DNA from: Myxococcales bacterium | GTDB taxonomy: Bacteria > Myxococcota_A > Bradymonadia > UBA7976 > UBA1532 | Assembly (NCBI GenBank): GCA_002731825.1 | Contig: PCCS01000058.1 | Span: 1-64,000 of the forward strand | Direction of reading: 5' to 3' | DNA: 64,000 bases | Position numbers and translations under genes: made by a program | Shown: positions 55,918-64,000 of the stretch, one piece after another | Layout of the letters: each line of letters starts with the position of its first letter | How positions within the stretch are numbered: position 1 is the stretch's first letter | Notes under the pieces: generated by a model | Told to the model about the DNA's origin: nothing | Databases searched by the model: none | Seen by the model: the letters and a program-made list of their open reading frames with translations, nothing else

Positions 55918-56439
55918 ATGTGCCGGTTTGTTCTCTTATTGGGTCTTGGATTAGCGGCATTGGAGCTGGTTCTCATGTTACGCACGGCTGAGGCGATCGG
56001 CGGACTTGAGACCTTCGGCTTAATCATTCTGTCCGCCGCCATTGGGTTACGCTACGCTCGATTCGAGACAGCGTCTCTTCCCATGCGCCTACAAAAACAA
56101 CAGGTCGGTGTGACGCAAGCGGCTCTGGAAGCGGCCCTTCTGTCCCTCGGCGCGTTTGCCTTGTTGATTCCAGGATTCATCACCGACGGAATCGGTGTTC
56201 TCTGCTTGTTCCCACCAACCCGAACTCTTCTCGCCTACTTTGTCTATCGTAGAGTTCAGACTCGGGTGCGAAACGGACCGAATCCCGACCTGTTTCACCA
56301 GCCCACTCTCAACCCGTTAGATGGTCTCGATCCAGGGGGCCACAGGCGAGGTGCCGAGTCTCAACAGAGCCATCTAAATGATGAAATCATCGTCGTCCAG
56401 AAGAAATCGAACCAAGAAGACGATAAGCCTGAGGCTTAG
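55918..56439 (+). CDS. FxsA family membrane protein
   Basis: 173 residues. The N-terminal ~115 residues have three to four hydrophobic helices with LELVLMLRTAEAIGG and LLIPGFITDGIGVLCLFPPTR, the FxsA signature. A hydrophilic tail with acidic residues follows. Family members affect phage exclusion in E. coli; the general role is unknown. It starts 7 bp after argC, so it probably belongs to the same transcript. The last 4 bp overlap the convergent ferritin-like gene. Confidence 0.85.
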   Translation: MCRFVLLLGLGLAALELVLMLRTAEAIGGLETFGLIILSAAIGLRYARFETASLPMRLQKQQVGVTQAALEAALLSLGAFALLIPGFITDGIGVLCLFPPTRTLLAYFVYRRVQTRVRNGPNPDLFHQPTLNPLDGLDPGGHRRGAESQQSHLNDEIIVVQKKSNQEDDKPEA

Positions 56440-57623
56440 GCCGCGCTCAAATCATGATCGCTGATTTCGCTGGTCGCGGGCAGGTGGATAAAATCGCCCA
56501 GTCCGACCTTCTCATACCGATGTAGAATGCGCGGCGTGAGTAAACCGATGGCGCGAAGATTGGGTACGAGCCGTTTGAACATCACGCGGCGAAACATAGA
56601 CATGCCTGGCATTTCATCCATGAAGAAATTCCACTCTTTGCGACTCATTCTGTGAGCAAACCCTTCCTCGTATAGCTCATGGGCTAAGAACCGATTACGC
56701 ATCAGTAGAACGATCTCAAAAGCCCAATCTTCTCTTTCGATTCGCTCCTTCTCACTGAGGCCCCCATTGTACAAGGGCTTCAACGCCAACAATCCGAAGT
56801 GTACATGACGTGCTTCGTCTTGAATGACCAAGCGCAATAGTTCTTTGAGCAATGGCTCCGACGTCATTTTGTACAACGTGCCAAATGCACCAAGTGCCAG
56901 CCCCTCCACCAGAATCTGCATACCGAGGAATTTCATGTCCCAGCGGCTATCGGTCATGAGGCCATCAATGATCGTAAAAAGGTTGTCGTTTATGTCGTAT
57001 CGGTGCTCTAGCTTCGAGTCGAGATAGCGACTGAAGACCTCGACGTGACGAGCCTCATCCATGACCTGGGTTGCCCCATAATATTTGCCGTCAAAAATGG
57101 GGGTGGCTTCGGTCACCTGGGCCGAGGCCATCAACGCTCCTTGCTCTCCGTGCAAAAATTGGCTGAGCATCCAGGTCGTAATTCGCCACAGAAAGTCTAA
57201 TTGTTCGCGCTCGTTGAACCGGATCCCAAATCCAGAGAGCAGATTCCAATCGACAAAGCCCTCGCCGATAAGGGGCACATTGGGATTGAAAGGGTCTACG
57301 GGGGTCGACCAGTCTAGGTCGACGCTGCCGTTCCATTGGAGCCGCTTTGCTTTTTCGTACAAGGCTTTCATAGCTCCGTTGTCCGACGGATAGGAGAAAT
57401 TGAAATGGGCAGAATGATTTGAACGCATTTCAGCCGTTTTGTGTCTGCCCTTTTGCAGAAATAGGCCCCGCATTGCTGACGGCCCCATGCTTTTCAAAAC
57501 GCCCATGTTTTCAATTGTCAGAACCGTGTTGACATTATCCATCCAGGCTTCGACTTTTGTCCGCACCTCCGTCGGTAGACGCTCCACCAGTGGGTTGTTC
57601 TCAAGGAATTTAGGCAGCTGCAT
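56436..57623 (-). CDS. Ferritin-like diiron protein
   Basis: 395 residues. A helical-bundle diiron site is suggested by FLHGEQGALMA, MDEARHVEVF, LVEGLALGAF and IQDEARHVHFG, i.e. two E..H-type pairs plus bridging Glu residues as in ribonucleotide reductase R2-like, AurF or fatty-acid oxygenase enzymes. Chain length is larger than ferritins and similar to AurF-like oxygenases. GAGGAG precedes the ATG. Probably an O2-activating oxygenase or desaturase; the substrate is unknown. Single gene. Confidence 0.78.
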   Translation of the reverse strand: MQLPKFLENNPLVERLPTEVRTKVEAWMDNVNTVLTIENMGVLKSMGPSAMRGLFLQKGRHKTAEMRSNHSAHFNFSYPSDNGAMKALYEKAKRLQWNGSVDLDWSTPVDPFNPNVPLIGEGFVDWNLLSGFGIRFNEREQLDFLWRITTWMLSQFLHGEQGALMASAQVTEATPIFDGKYYGATQVMDEARHVEVFSRYLDSKLEHRYDINDNLFTIIDGLMTDSRWDMKFLGMQILVEGLALGAFGTLYKMTSEPLLKELLRLVIQDEARHVHFGLLALKPLYNGGLSEKERIEREDWAFEIVLLMRNRFLAHELYEEGFAHRMSRKEWNFFMDEMPGMSMFRRVMFKRLVPNLRAIGLLTPRILHRYEKVGLGDFIHLPATSEISDHDLSAA

Positions 57624-57835
57624 AAGGTCTCCTCTCGACTGTTTTTCTGGATCCGCATCGATCCCAACAGTGAACGAGTCTACCCACCATGATAACCAGA
57701 TTAATATTCAAAAGTCGCGTCAGAGTGTTCAATTTTTGAAAATAATCTACAAAACGGTTGTTTTTACTCTCGTCCTATACTGGCTCTTGGGTCAACGGCC
57801 AGCTATAGTACGTCCCGTAGTCATGAGGATGGTTC

Positions 57836-58750
57836 GTGTATTTTCTAAACAGGCATACGTTGCTCATCAGCGGTAAAGGTGGTGTTGGCCGGACAGCGGT
57901 TGCAGCGGCTATCGGTCTCGCCTCATCCCGGGCGAAAAAGAGAACGTTGGTTCTAGAAATATCATATGAAGAGAGTTCTCAATCGGCGCTGGGCGCTCGC
58001 TTTGGTCGACCGAATTTAAACGAGGAGGCTCTTCCTATAGACGACTATCTTGCCATTGGTCGTCTGAATGCGAAGGTTGGGCATTCGCTTTTCTTGAGAA
58101 CCATTTTGCCCAGCAAAACTCTCATTGCAGCCGCACTGCGCTCAAAGGCTGTTCATAAGTTTTTGACGGCAGCGCCGTCCTTGCACGAAATGGGTATTTT
58201 CTATCACTTGCTGACTTTGATCCAGAAGACTCGCGCAGATGGCACCCGAAAATATGAGTTGATTATCATCGACATGCCCGCCACCGGACACACCTTAGCG
58301 CTCACAGGACTGCCCGCGATTCTATTGAGATTGATTCCGGCAGGCCCCATCGCCCGAGCGTTGAAAGACGGCCAAGCCATTCTAAATAATCCGGACTTAT
58401 CGGAAGCCTGGATCGTGACCTTACCGGAAAAACTACCCGTCACAGAGGCTCTTGAATTGGTGGACGGATTGACTGAAACAGACGTGACCGTTGGTGGCAT
58501 GATCCTTAATCGCATGCCTCCGGATCCCTTCACTGAAGATGAGCGAGCCGTCTTGGATGCGTATTGCGAAACGGGTCATTTTTTCGGCCAACTGACCCTG
58601 GCTCGCATCAGGGCTGCTAAAGTCGCAATGAGCGACCTTAAAAATCGATTTGATGCCCCTGTTTTAACACTCCCTGAAGTGGTTGATACCGATCTTATGA
58701 CCAACCCCTTGCAGTCGCATATCAGCGAGCTAATGGGGGCTGAATCATGA
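57836..58750 (+). CDS. ArsA/Get3-like ATPase, subunit with P-loop Lys replaced by Arg
   Basis: 304 residues from GTG 57836 with GAGGAT about 8 bp upstream. The deviant Walker A reads GKGGVGRTAV: the signature Lys is kept, but the P-loop Lys is Arg. The switch-II motif IIIDMPATGHTLAL is close to the ArsA/Get3 form. Residues ~190-280 hold a helical part typical of this family. It overlaps the second ArsA-like gene by 4 bp (ATGA). Adjacent Get3-like pairs are known, for example BagA/BagB of Mycobacterium tuberculosis. It probably forms a heterodimer with its neighbour. Confidence 0.82.
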   Translation: MYFLNRHTLLISGKGGVGRTAVAAAIGLASSRAKKRTLVLEISYEESSQSALGARFGRPNLNEEALPIDDYLAIGRLNAKVGHSLFLRTILPSKTLIAAALRSKAVHKFLTAAPSLHEMGIFYHLLTLIQKTRADGTRKYELIIIDMPATGHTLALTGLPAILLRLIPAGPIARALKDGQAILNNPDLSEAWIVTLPEKLPVTEALELVDGLTETDVTVGGMILNRMPPDPFTEDERAVLDAYCETGHFFGQLTLARIRAAKVAMSDLKNRFDAPVLTLPEVVDTDLMTNPLQSHISELMGAES

Positions 58751-59871
58751 ATCCGATTCAGGACTTGATTCGGACGCGTAAAGTGATTGTCTGCTGTGGT
58801 GCTGGCGGTGTCGGAAAAACAACAACGTCCGCAGCCCTTGGCCTGGCCGCAGCAAGTGTGGGCAAGTCTGTTCTGGTCGTGACCATAGACCCAAGCAAAC
58901 GATTAGCTGAGGCACTCGGTGTAGATAGAAATCCTGAGCGACCCATACCGGTCGACATTGACGGACTGATCGACAAAAAGTCTGAGGGTTCGTTGTCAGC
59001 TTGGATGCTGGACCCGCAGTTAATCGCTGATCGAGTTGTTGAGCGGTTTTCTGGGTCTAATCGTGATGCAAGCACCCTCATGAACAATCCGATTTATCAA
59101 AACGTCACGGCTATGGTTGCTGGCATGCAAGAATACACAGCCGTGCAAGCTCTCTACGAGTTTATCCATGATGATCGCTATGACCTCATCATCCTCGATA
59201 CGCCGCCTTCGCGGGATGCATTACGTTTTTTAGATGCGCCTGAGCGTGCGAGCGCTTTTCTCGACCGACGCATTTTTAATCTCTTCGTGCCAGGTGAAGG
59301 CAGCGCCATTCGTCGGATGACGACAAAACTTCTCGAAAAAGTGATGGACGTGAGTTTTGGGCCTGACACGCGTAGAGAATTACAGCAGTTCTTTCAGCTC
59401 TTTGGCGGCCTGTTGTCGCATTTGAACCACAATCAGGCTGAGATGCGCCGATTCTTCGGCGGCGAGGACGTTTCGTTTTTATTAGTTACAGCGCCCACAA
59501 GTGCCGCTCTTGAAGAAACCCAGTTTTTCTCGCGGCGAGCGACCGGAGAACTCGATCTAGATGTAGCCGGTGTGATCTTGAATCGAAGTCTGACCCATTG
59601 TCGGGGCTGGACAATGCCAATCCCCGGCTTTCATGAAGGTCAAGACCCCGTGTTATCAGCGGCTATTTTGAAGCTGCGGCAGTTTTCGCTTCGCGAGCAA
59701 GAAATGATGGAAGGCCACCTACAATTAAAGGGAGAATTAGCTGCTTTATCCGGCGATAAAGGATGGGTATTTACTCTCCCACACTTGGGTCCGGACGCGT
59801 CAACGCTCGATGGGCTATCCGCCATAGCTCATTACATGGCGGATGACGAGAACGACCAGTATGAAAAATGA
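58747..59871 (+). CDS. ArsA/Get3-like ATPase, subunit with signature Lys replaced by Ala
   Basis: 374 residues. Walker A reads CGAGGVGKTTTSAAL: the P-loop Lys is present but the signature Lys is Ala. Switch I DPSKRLAEALGV and switch II LIILDTPPSRDALRF are clear. The C-terminal ~150 residues include the helical subdomain (LFGGLLSHLNHNQAEMRRFF). It lacks the CxxC zinc pair of eukaryotic Get3 as far as I can see. Its composite site with the upstream subunit would contain one intact P-loop and one trans Lys. A role in handling membrane proteins or stress is likely but unproven. Confidence 0.85.
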   Translation: MNPIQDLIRTRKVIVCCGAGGVGKTTTSAALGLAAASVGKSVLVVTIDPSKRLAEALGVDRNPERPIPVDIDGLIDKKSEGSLSAWMLDPQLIADRVVERFSGSNRDASTLMNNPIYQNVTAMVAGMQEYTAVQALYEFIHDDRYDLIILDTPPSRDALRFLDAPERASAFLDRRIFNLFVPGEGSAIRRMTTKLLEKVMDVSFGPDTRRELQQFFQLFGGLLSHLNHNQAEMRRFFGGEDVSFLLVTAPTSAALEETQFFSRRATGELDLDVAGVILNRSLTHCRGWTMPIPGFHEGQDPVLSAAILKLRQFSLREQEMMEGHLQLKGELAALSGDKGWVFTLPHLGPDASTLDGLSAIAHYMADDENDQYEK

Positions 59872-59884
59872 AAGAGAGTCATCG

Positions 59885-60466
59885 ATGATGCGCGTATCAA
59901 TCGCTCTGCTGAGTACGCTCCTTGCCTACGGCTGTCAGATCAAGCCCAATCAAACCGGTGACAGTCAGACCAATAAAAATAGTCGGATTAAATCTAAGAA
60001 AAAGCAGGTGACCGACAATGTTCCAGCTCAGAAAAGCGCCAAGACGGCTCTAAAACAGGAGAGAATCGCATCGGGCAAAGATGCCAAATGGGACAGTAAT
60101 CTTATTTGGCGTTCGTGGTCTGAAGGCCGAAAGGAGGCGGCCAAAACGGGCAAGCCATTATGCCTGGTTGTCTTCACTGACTGGTGTCCAAAATGTCGGA
60201 AATTGGGTCCGCTCTTTCAGGATAAAAATGTTGAACGTTTGGCCAATGATGTTGTGATGGTCCGACAGAACCAAGACGAGCAGCCCGAATGGCTAAATGA
60301 ATACATTCAGCATGGTCGGTACGTGCCTCGTATATTTTTCTTTTCGGCGGCCGGTCAGTTGCTCAGCGATATCCGCAGTCCTATTGACCGATATCCCTAC
60401 TTCTATACACCCAATTCCGTATCGGCTTTCCGAGCAAGCCTGAAGAAAGCACTGAGTCAAAAATGA
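59885..60466 (+). CDS. Thioredoxin-like lipoprotein
   Basis: 193 residues from ATG 59885, with AGAGAG upstream; the track start 59843 is inside the ArsA-like gene. Signal LLSTLLAYGC ends in a lipobox-like Cys. A Lys/Asn/Gln-rich linker leads to a thioredoxin fold with VVFTDWCPKCRKLGPLF (WCPKC) and RYVPRIFFFS (cis-Pro). It resembles the Thioredoxin_7/DsbD C-terminal type. Likely a periplasmic or outer-membrane thiol-disulfide reductase. The last 4 bp overlap the exonuclease gene start. Confidence 0.82.
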   Translation: MMRVSIALLSTLLAYGCQIKPNQTGDSQTNKNSRIKSKKKQVTDNVPAQKSAKTALKQERIASGKDAKWDSNLIWRSWSEGRKEAAKTGKPLCLVVFTDWCPKCRKLGPLFQDKNVERLANDVVMVRQNQDEQPEWLNEYIQHGRYVPRIFFFSAAGQLLSDIRSPIDRYPYFYTPNSVSAFRASLKKALSQK

Positions 60467-61092
60467 TAAATCAGCAGTCTGCCATAATCGATCAAAAGAC
60501 CGTCTACATCTGTGTGGATCTCGAGGCCAGCGGGCGGGTACCAGGTTTGTTTAACATGGTGTCCATAGGTGGTGTCGCAGTTCAGTTCGATAATGGTATC
60601 CATCGCAGGGGGGCCGAATTCTACTTTGAGCTTCAGCCCATTTGCGACGGATTTGATCCGCATGCAATGTCGATTCATGGCTTGACGGAGACCCATCTCA
60701 GAACACACGGCCTTCCCGCTGAGTTGGTTATGCAGAAGATGACCGATTGGGTCGAAGAGAATACACCCGACGGTTTTAGGCCACTCTTTGTCGGTCACAA
60801 CGCACCATTCGATTGGATGTTTACGGCCTGGTATTTCGCCTGGGCGGGTCTAGACAACCCGTTTGGTTACAATGCGCTCGACACAAAGGCCTTGATGATG
60901 GGTACACAGAGGCTGCCCTGGCGGCAATGCAATAAAGAAACATTGGTCGAAGTCTACCCAGCTCTTAGTCCACCTGCGCCAGAATTGGTTCATAACGCAC
61001 TTGCCGATGCGCAATTTCAAGCTGATATTTTGATCGCATTGCTGGATGGAAAAGGGCCTAGTCGTCCCGAGTCGTCAGATGGGTCCAGTTAG
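60463..61092 (+). CDS. DnaQ-like DEDDh 3'-5' exonuclease
   Basis: 209 residues. Exo I is VYICVDLEASG, Exo II is FVGHNAPFDWMF and Exo III is LVHNALADAQFQA; together these supply the four acidic residues and His. SIHGLT after Exo I also fits the family. Shorter than polymerase III epsilon partners and probably a stand-alone proofreading or RNA-processing nuclease. ATG overlaps the lipoprotein stop; the 3' end overlaps the convergent phosphatase gene by 35 bp. Confidence 0.85.
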   Translation: MINQQSAIIDQKTVYICVDLEASGRVPGLFNMVSIGGVAVQFDNGIHRRGAEFYFELQPICDGFDPHAMSIHGLTETHLRTHGLPAELVMQKMTDWVEENTPDGFRPLFVGHNAPFDWMFTAWYFAWAGLDNPFGYNALDTKALMMGTQRLPWRQCNKETLVEVYPALSPPAPELVHNALADAQFQADILIALLDGKGPSRPESSDGSS

Positions 61093-62329
61093 AGAGATCG
61101 TCTGCTTCTTCGCTTATACTTGCTTTGAGCAGTGCTGAATTTGTCGACCGGAGTCGGCGATTTAAAATCTGAGTTAGGCACCACAGGATTTTCACAGCAA
61201 TACTGGTGTCTTTTTGCAGCAGGTTAAAAAGAGATTTCCGTTGGATGACCAATGCCTCGGTGACCTTATCTGCCTTCGCATTGGCGGAGCGCTGCCCTTT
61301 GTCTAAGATGGCCATCTCACCGAAATGACCGCCCATTCCGAGAGTGGCCAATCGAACATCATCACTCTCCACTGAAATGCGTCCCGCCAAAATGACGTAC
61401 ATCTCTTCGCCGAGATCATTCTCGCGGAAAACATATTGACCGGCCTGGAATGTTCTGACTTCGGAGATGTTTAGAACTTCGACCAGTTCTTTGTAGGTCA
61501 GATGCTGAAACATCGGCATCTTACTGAGGACTTTAACCCGATGGGGTAAATTTGGATTTATGTCCTGATTGGTTTCATCGTTTAAACGAACAAATACAGC
61601 GGTTGAATTGTCAGAGCCTCCTCGCCGATTTGCCATTTTGATAGCAACTTGGGCCAATTCACTGAATTTAAAATTCGTGAGTAAGTTGCCGATTTCGTCG
61701 GCGGACCTCAAATACTGGGATAAACCATCGGAGCATAGGAGAAACGTATCACCCGTCATCAGTTCAAAATCGAAGGTGTCGACTTTGACATCCGAATAGA
61801 CACCGACAGCCCGAGTGATGGCGTTGCTATAGCGCTCTTGCTGGCGATCATTTGGGCGGAGGCGTCCCTGCCTGATGAGTTCATTGACCAGCGAATGATC
61901 CTCGGTCACCTGAACGACGTCTTTTTCCCTAACAAGATAAATTCGACTGTCGCCAACATGGGCGATGAAACCGCGACTTGGCGTGAGAAGTAGGGCTGAA
62001 AGCGTTGTTCCCATACCCCTCATCTCTTTATTTTTCTGAGCCGTTTGAAACACGTGCTCGCCCGCTTTACGTACGGCATCTTCTAATAAACGACTGACAG
62101 CCTCGCGGCCCACAGTACCGTCGATAAATCGTGAGATCTCTGCGCGCCGTCGCTCGACTTCATTTACGAATACGTCGATGGCATTTTTACTGGCGACTGA
62201 GCCTGCAGCGTGTCCGCCCATACCATCAGCGACGACGTACAGTCCGAGCTTTTGGTCTGTGTGGAAGGCGTCTTGGTTTTCAGTTCTTTTACGCCCAACA
62301 TCTGTCAGGGCACTTACCTCATGCTGCAT
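61058..62329 (-). CDS. PP2C-type Ser/Thr phosphatase fused to a cyclic-nucleotide-binding domain
   Basis: 423 residues. The N-terminal ~240 residues are PP2C: TDVGRKRTENQDAF, VVADGMGGHAAG, FIAHVGDSRIYLV, LLCSDGLSQYL and GGSDNSTAVFV, with all metal Asp residues in place. Residues ~270-390 form a cNMP-binding beta roll: FQAGQYVFRENDLGEEMYVI, then GGHFGEMAILDKGQRSA (phosphate-binding cassette with Glu and Arg). The tail is helical. GGAG precedes the ATG. Suggests a phosphatase regulated by a cyclic nucleotide; partner kinase not in the window. Confidence 0.87.
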   Translation of the reverse strand: MQHEVSALTDVGRKRTENQDAFHTDQKLGLYVVADGMGGHAAGSVASKNAIDVFVNEVERRRAEISRFIDGTVGREAVSRLLEDAVRKAGEHVFQTAQKNKEMRGMGTTLSALLLTPSRGFIAHVGDSRIYLVREKDVVQVTEDHSLVNELIRQGRLRPNDRQQERYSNAITRAVGVYSDVKVDTFDFELMTGDTFLLCSDGLSQYLRSADEIGNLLTNFKFSELAQVAIKMANRRGGSDNSTAVFVRLNDETNQDINPNLPHRVKVLSKMPMFQHLTYKELVEVLNISEVRTFQAGQYVFRENDLGEEMYVILAGRISVESDDVRLATLGMGGHFGEMAILDKGQRSANAKADKVTEALVIQRKSLFNLLQKDTSIAVKILWCLTQILNRRLRSTNSALLKASISEEADDLSNWTHLTTRDD

Positions 62330-62362
62330 TCAATATCTCCACATCAAAAGTGACAAATCCAG

Positions 62363-63133
62363 TCACGCGGGTACCAGTGCGGTTTGCCACCTGGGATGAC
62401 TTGGGGCCGGCAACAAGTCAAGCTCCATGTGTTGCGTATCATAATCCATCGGCGGTCCGAGCATCGGTTTTCCGAAGGACGGAATGGGCAGACCAAGCAA
62501 AACCGACGCGGCCAAATAGAATTCCTGTCGAGTTGGGCACACTGAACTGACGACTATGTAGTGGGGTTTTGGGTCCGCTCGGGTCATGGCCGCGAAAGTC
62601 GCTTGTGCCGCATCATCGTAATGAATCAGTGCCAATACCTTGTTCGGGGGACCTGGCGGTATGTTTTTTTTCTTCTGATAGGCGCTCATCGGTCCTCGTC
62701 CGATTCGATATAATCCACCCAGACGCAAGATCACGCCGGCGTCTTTAGCCCAGAGCTGAAAGGCTGTCTCCATAGCAGCAATTTTTTGGGCTCTCGGTGA
62801 TTCACCCGCTTCGGACTCGGCATCAATGATGCCTGCTCGGCTGTGATAGTATCCAGTCGATGATGTGAGGATAATGCGCTTCGGCGGCGCATGTGCTACT
62901 ACCCGTTTAATGGCTTCGTGCAGTGAGTCTGTGCCCGCAATACTCAGTAAAACCAGGTCTGTAGGCTCAAAGGGTGGTGGGTCGCCGACTGAGGTTTTAA
63001 TGCCTGCTGACTGAAGGTCCGAGTGTCTGCTCGTAGTCGCGGTATAGGCGTGGACGTCATAGCCCTCACCAATGGCCAGTCGACCGACGCGTCCACCCAA
63101 TTCACCAGCGCCCCAAATGACGCATCGTGTCAT
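62363..63133 (-). CDS. NAD-dependent epimerase/dehydratase-like protein
   Basis: 256 residues from ATG 63133 (MTRCVIWG), where GGAG sits 6 bp upstream; the track start is 63175. Rossmann motif VIWGAGELGGRVGRLAI, then LTSSTGYYHSRAGIIDAESEAG and LRLGGLYRIGRGP fit the YeeZ-like extended-SDR group. The canonical YxxxK is not obvious, so a non-classical role is possible. Substrate unknown. Confidence 0.78.
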   Translation of the reverse strand: MTRCVIWGAGELGGRVGRLAIGEGYDVHAYTATTSRHSDLQSAGIKTSVGDPPPFEPTDLVLLSIAGTDSLHEAIKRVVAHAPPKRIILTSSTGYYHSRAGIIDAESEAGESPRAQKIAAMETAFQLWAKDAGVILRLGGLYRIGRGPMSAYQKKKNIPPGPPNKVLALIHYDDAAQATFAAMTRADPKPHYIVVSSVCPTRQEFYLAASVLLGLPIPSFGKPMLGPPMDYDTQHMELDLLPAPSHPRWQTALVPA

Positions 63134-63684
63134 CTTTGTCTCCACTTGTTTCAATTCGGACCTTCGATGAATCATCGAAAAAACCGCTGTATTAAACTTT
63201 ATAAGCCCGTCATCAGATTACCCGCCGTCGTCTCCCATGGCAACGACCCTGAGACCGGTCCAAATCCATTTAATGGAAAATGATTTTATGTGCCCTATTA
63301 GATGGACAAACTAACCAGTGGAACCAGATTATTTATTGTTGTTCTTGATATTGCGAAACCTGCTTCCTATTGGTGCGAAAGCCATTTCGCACCCGTGTTC
63401 CATTTTTCAAAAAAACCGGTTTACGTGTTTTTTTGACGCGTAAGCATATGAAATTAATAACTAAATAAAAACCGTGTTTTTTTCTTGGTCGGTTCCATAT
63501 CTATGTCCTACATTACTGTACATGGTCATACAGTAACTACATGTGTGCCAGTCACAAATACGGGTTCGCAGACTTCATTGGTGAGGACGTGGACTCCAAC
63601 CTGTAACCATACGGCCATTGGCCGTTTTGTACAGGGTATTTAATTACAGCTCCAATTGGAGCACTAGCCTTAGGGGGTTCTTAA
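63134..63684 (+). promoter_or_regulatory. AT-rich leader with four inverted repeats
   Basis: 551 bp without a gene I can support. The perfect repeats are: GGTGCGAAA-N4-TTTCGCACC (63372-63393); TTACTGTA-N8-TACAGTAA (63513-63536), an operator-like site; ACGGCC-ATT-GGCCGT (63611-63625), followed by TTTGT; and the palindrome GCTCCAATTGGAGC (63649-63662), which ends 22 bp before the start codon. A GGGGG sits 8 bp before the ATG. The TACTGTA...TACAGTA pair resembles a LexA box but its spacing is two bases too long. Confidence 0.5.
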
Positions 63685-64000
63685 ATGTCTAAGTCACTCA
63701 AATTGTCGCTATTTGCAGCGCTCGCAGTCATGGTTTTCACCGTTCCTGCTCAATCTGCTCGTCGTGATGGCCTAAATGGCAACGTCTTAATCGAAGACTA
63801 CAACGATGCCTTTACGTTCCCACAACGTGCCGGTCATGCGCTCAACATCAACCGCGTTCGTTTCAATCATGAAGGACAGGATCGATCATCGGCAACCATC
63901 GGTGTCAAGAATGGTGACGGCGGCTGGGCTATCGGCATTAACGCGTTGAGCCAGCCTCAAGATCCGACACAGGAACGTGCCACAGCAACCATGTTAGAAG
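63685..64000 (+). CDS. Exported protein, C-terminus cut by window edge
   Basis: 105 codons read to the edge; not on the track because it lacks a stop. The start MSKSLKLSLFAALAVMVFTVPAQSA is a clean Sec signal peptide with cleavage near AQSA. The mature part (RRDGLNGNVLIEDYNDAFTF, then a Gly-rich polar region) does not match a family I can name; outer-membrane or periplasmic location is likely. The GGGGG element and the upstream hairpins support the start. Confidence 0.8.
   Translation, partial: MSKSLKLSLFAALAVMVFTVPAQSARRDGLNGNVLIEDYNDAFTFPQRAGHALNINRVRFNHEGQDRSSATIGVKNGDGGWAIGINALSQPQDPTQERATATMLE

Noticed and set aside
63372-63393. Intrinsic terminator at GGTGCGAAA...TTTCGCACC
   Set aside because: No U-run follows on either strand and no gene ends here.
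63513-63536. LexA box
   Set aside because: The inverted repeat has CTG-N12-CAG; the E. coli-type box needs N10, and no SOS gene follows.

Overview
The window looks like the chromosome of a Gram-negative, flagellated, menaquinone-using bacterium of the former Deltaproteobacteria, most likely on the Myxococcota/Bradymonadota side. This is an inference from gene content: lipoproteins and surface proteins built of Cys-rich modules, thrombospondin type-3 calcium repeats, a MYXO-CTERM-like C-terminus (Cys, transmembrane stretch, Arg tail), an Omp85 barrel, flagellins, and a complete set of late menaquinone genes. Both window edges cut a gene. I saw no rRNA, tRNA, CRISPR array, insertion sequence or prophage.

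Layout. 1-6296 (minus): two giant secreted Cys-rich proteins, one cut by the left edge. 6554-7504: TRM11-like methyltransferase. 7867-16879 (plus): an APC permease with universal-stress domains, then a four-gene Yej/Opp-like peptide ABC transporter whose two permeases carry unusual insertions. 17124-26242: mixed housekeeping genes (SseB-like protein, two-gene SDR/peroxiredoxin unit, short RNase J, Omp85 protein, YheT-like hydrolase, MarC, S33 peptidase, Rieske protein). 26489-40095: a divergent flagellin-like protein and a canonical flagellin with a long leader and strong terminator, separated by redox proteins, a trypsin-like lipoprotein with a repeated C-terminal module, a ZIP/His-rich/ArsP-type fusion transporter, a CrtI-like oxidoreductase, an SDR and a TMTC-like membrane protein.

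42159-51777 (minus) is the centrepiece: a tightly overlapped operon menF-menD-menA-menC-menE-polyprenyl synthase-DAHP synthase-menG. It combines chorismate supply (DAHP synthase), side-chain synthesis (polyprenyl diphosphate synthase) and the menaquinone branch. A hotdog thioesterase fitting the menI role lies on the opposite strand entirely inside the 3' part of menE. A GbsR/MarR-like regulator is divergent from menF, with a perfect inverted repeat over the predicted promoter. menB and menH are not in the window.

52545-63133: a NagZ-like protein lacking the usual catalytic dyad, rplM-rpsI-argC-fxsA, a ferritin-like diiron protein, two adjacent ArsA/Get3-like ATPases with complementary Walker A changes, a thioredoxin-like lipoprotein, a DnaQ-like exonuclease, a PP2C phosphatase fused to a cyclic-nucleotide-binding domain, and an NAD-dependent epimerase-like protein. 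The right edge cuts an exported protein preceded by an AT-rich leader rich in inverted repeats.

Most short lines in the ORF track are antisense or out-of-frame shadows, especially opposite the Cys-rich and His-rich genes.
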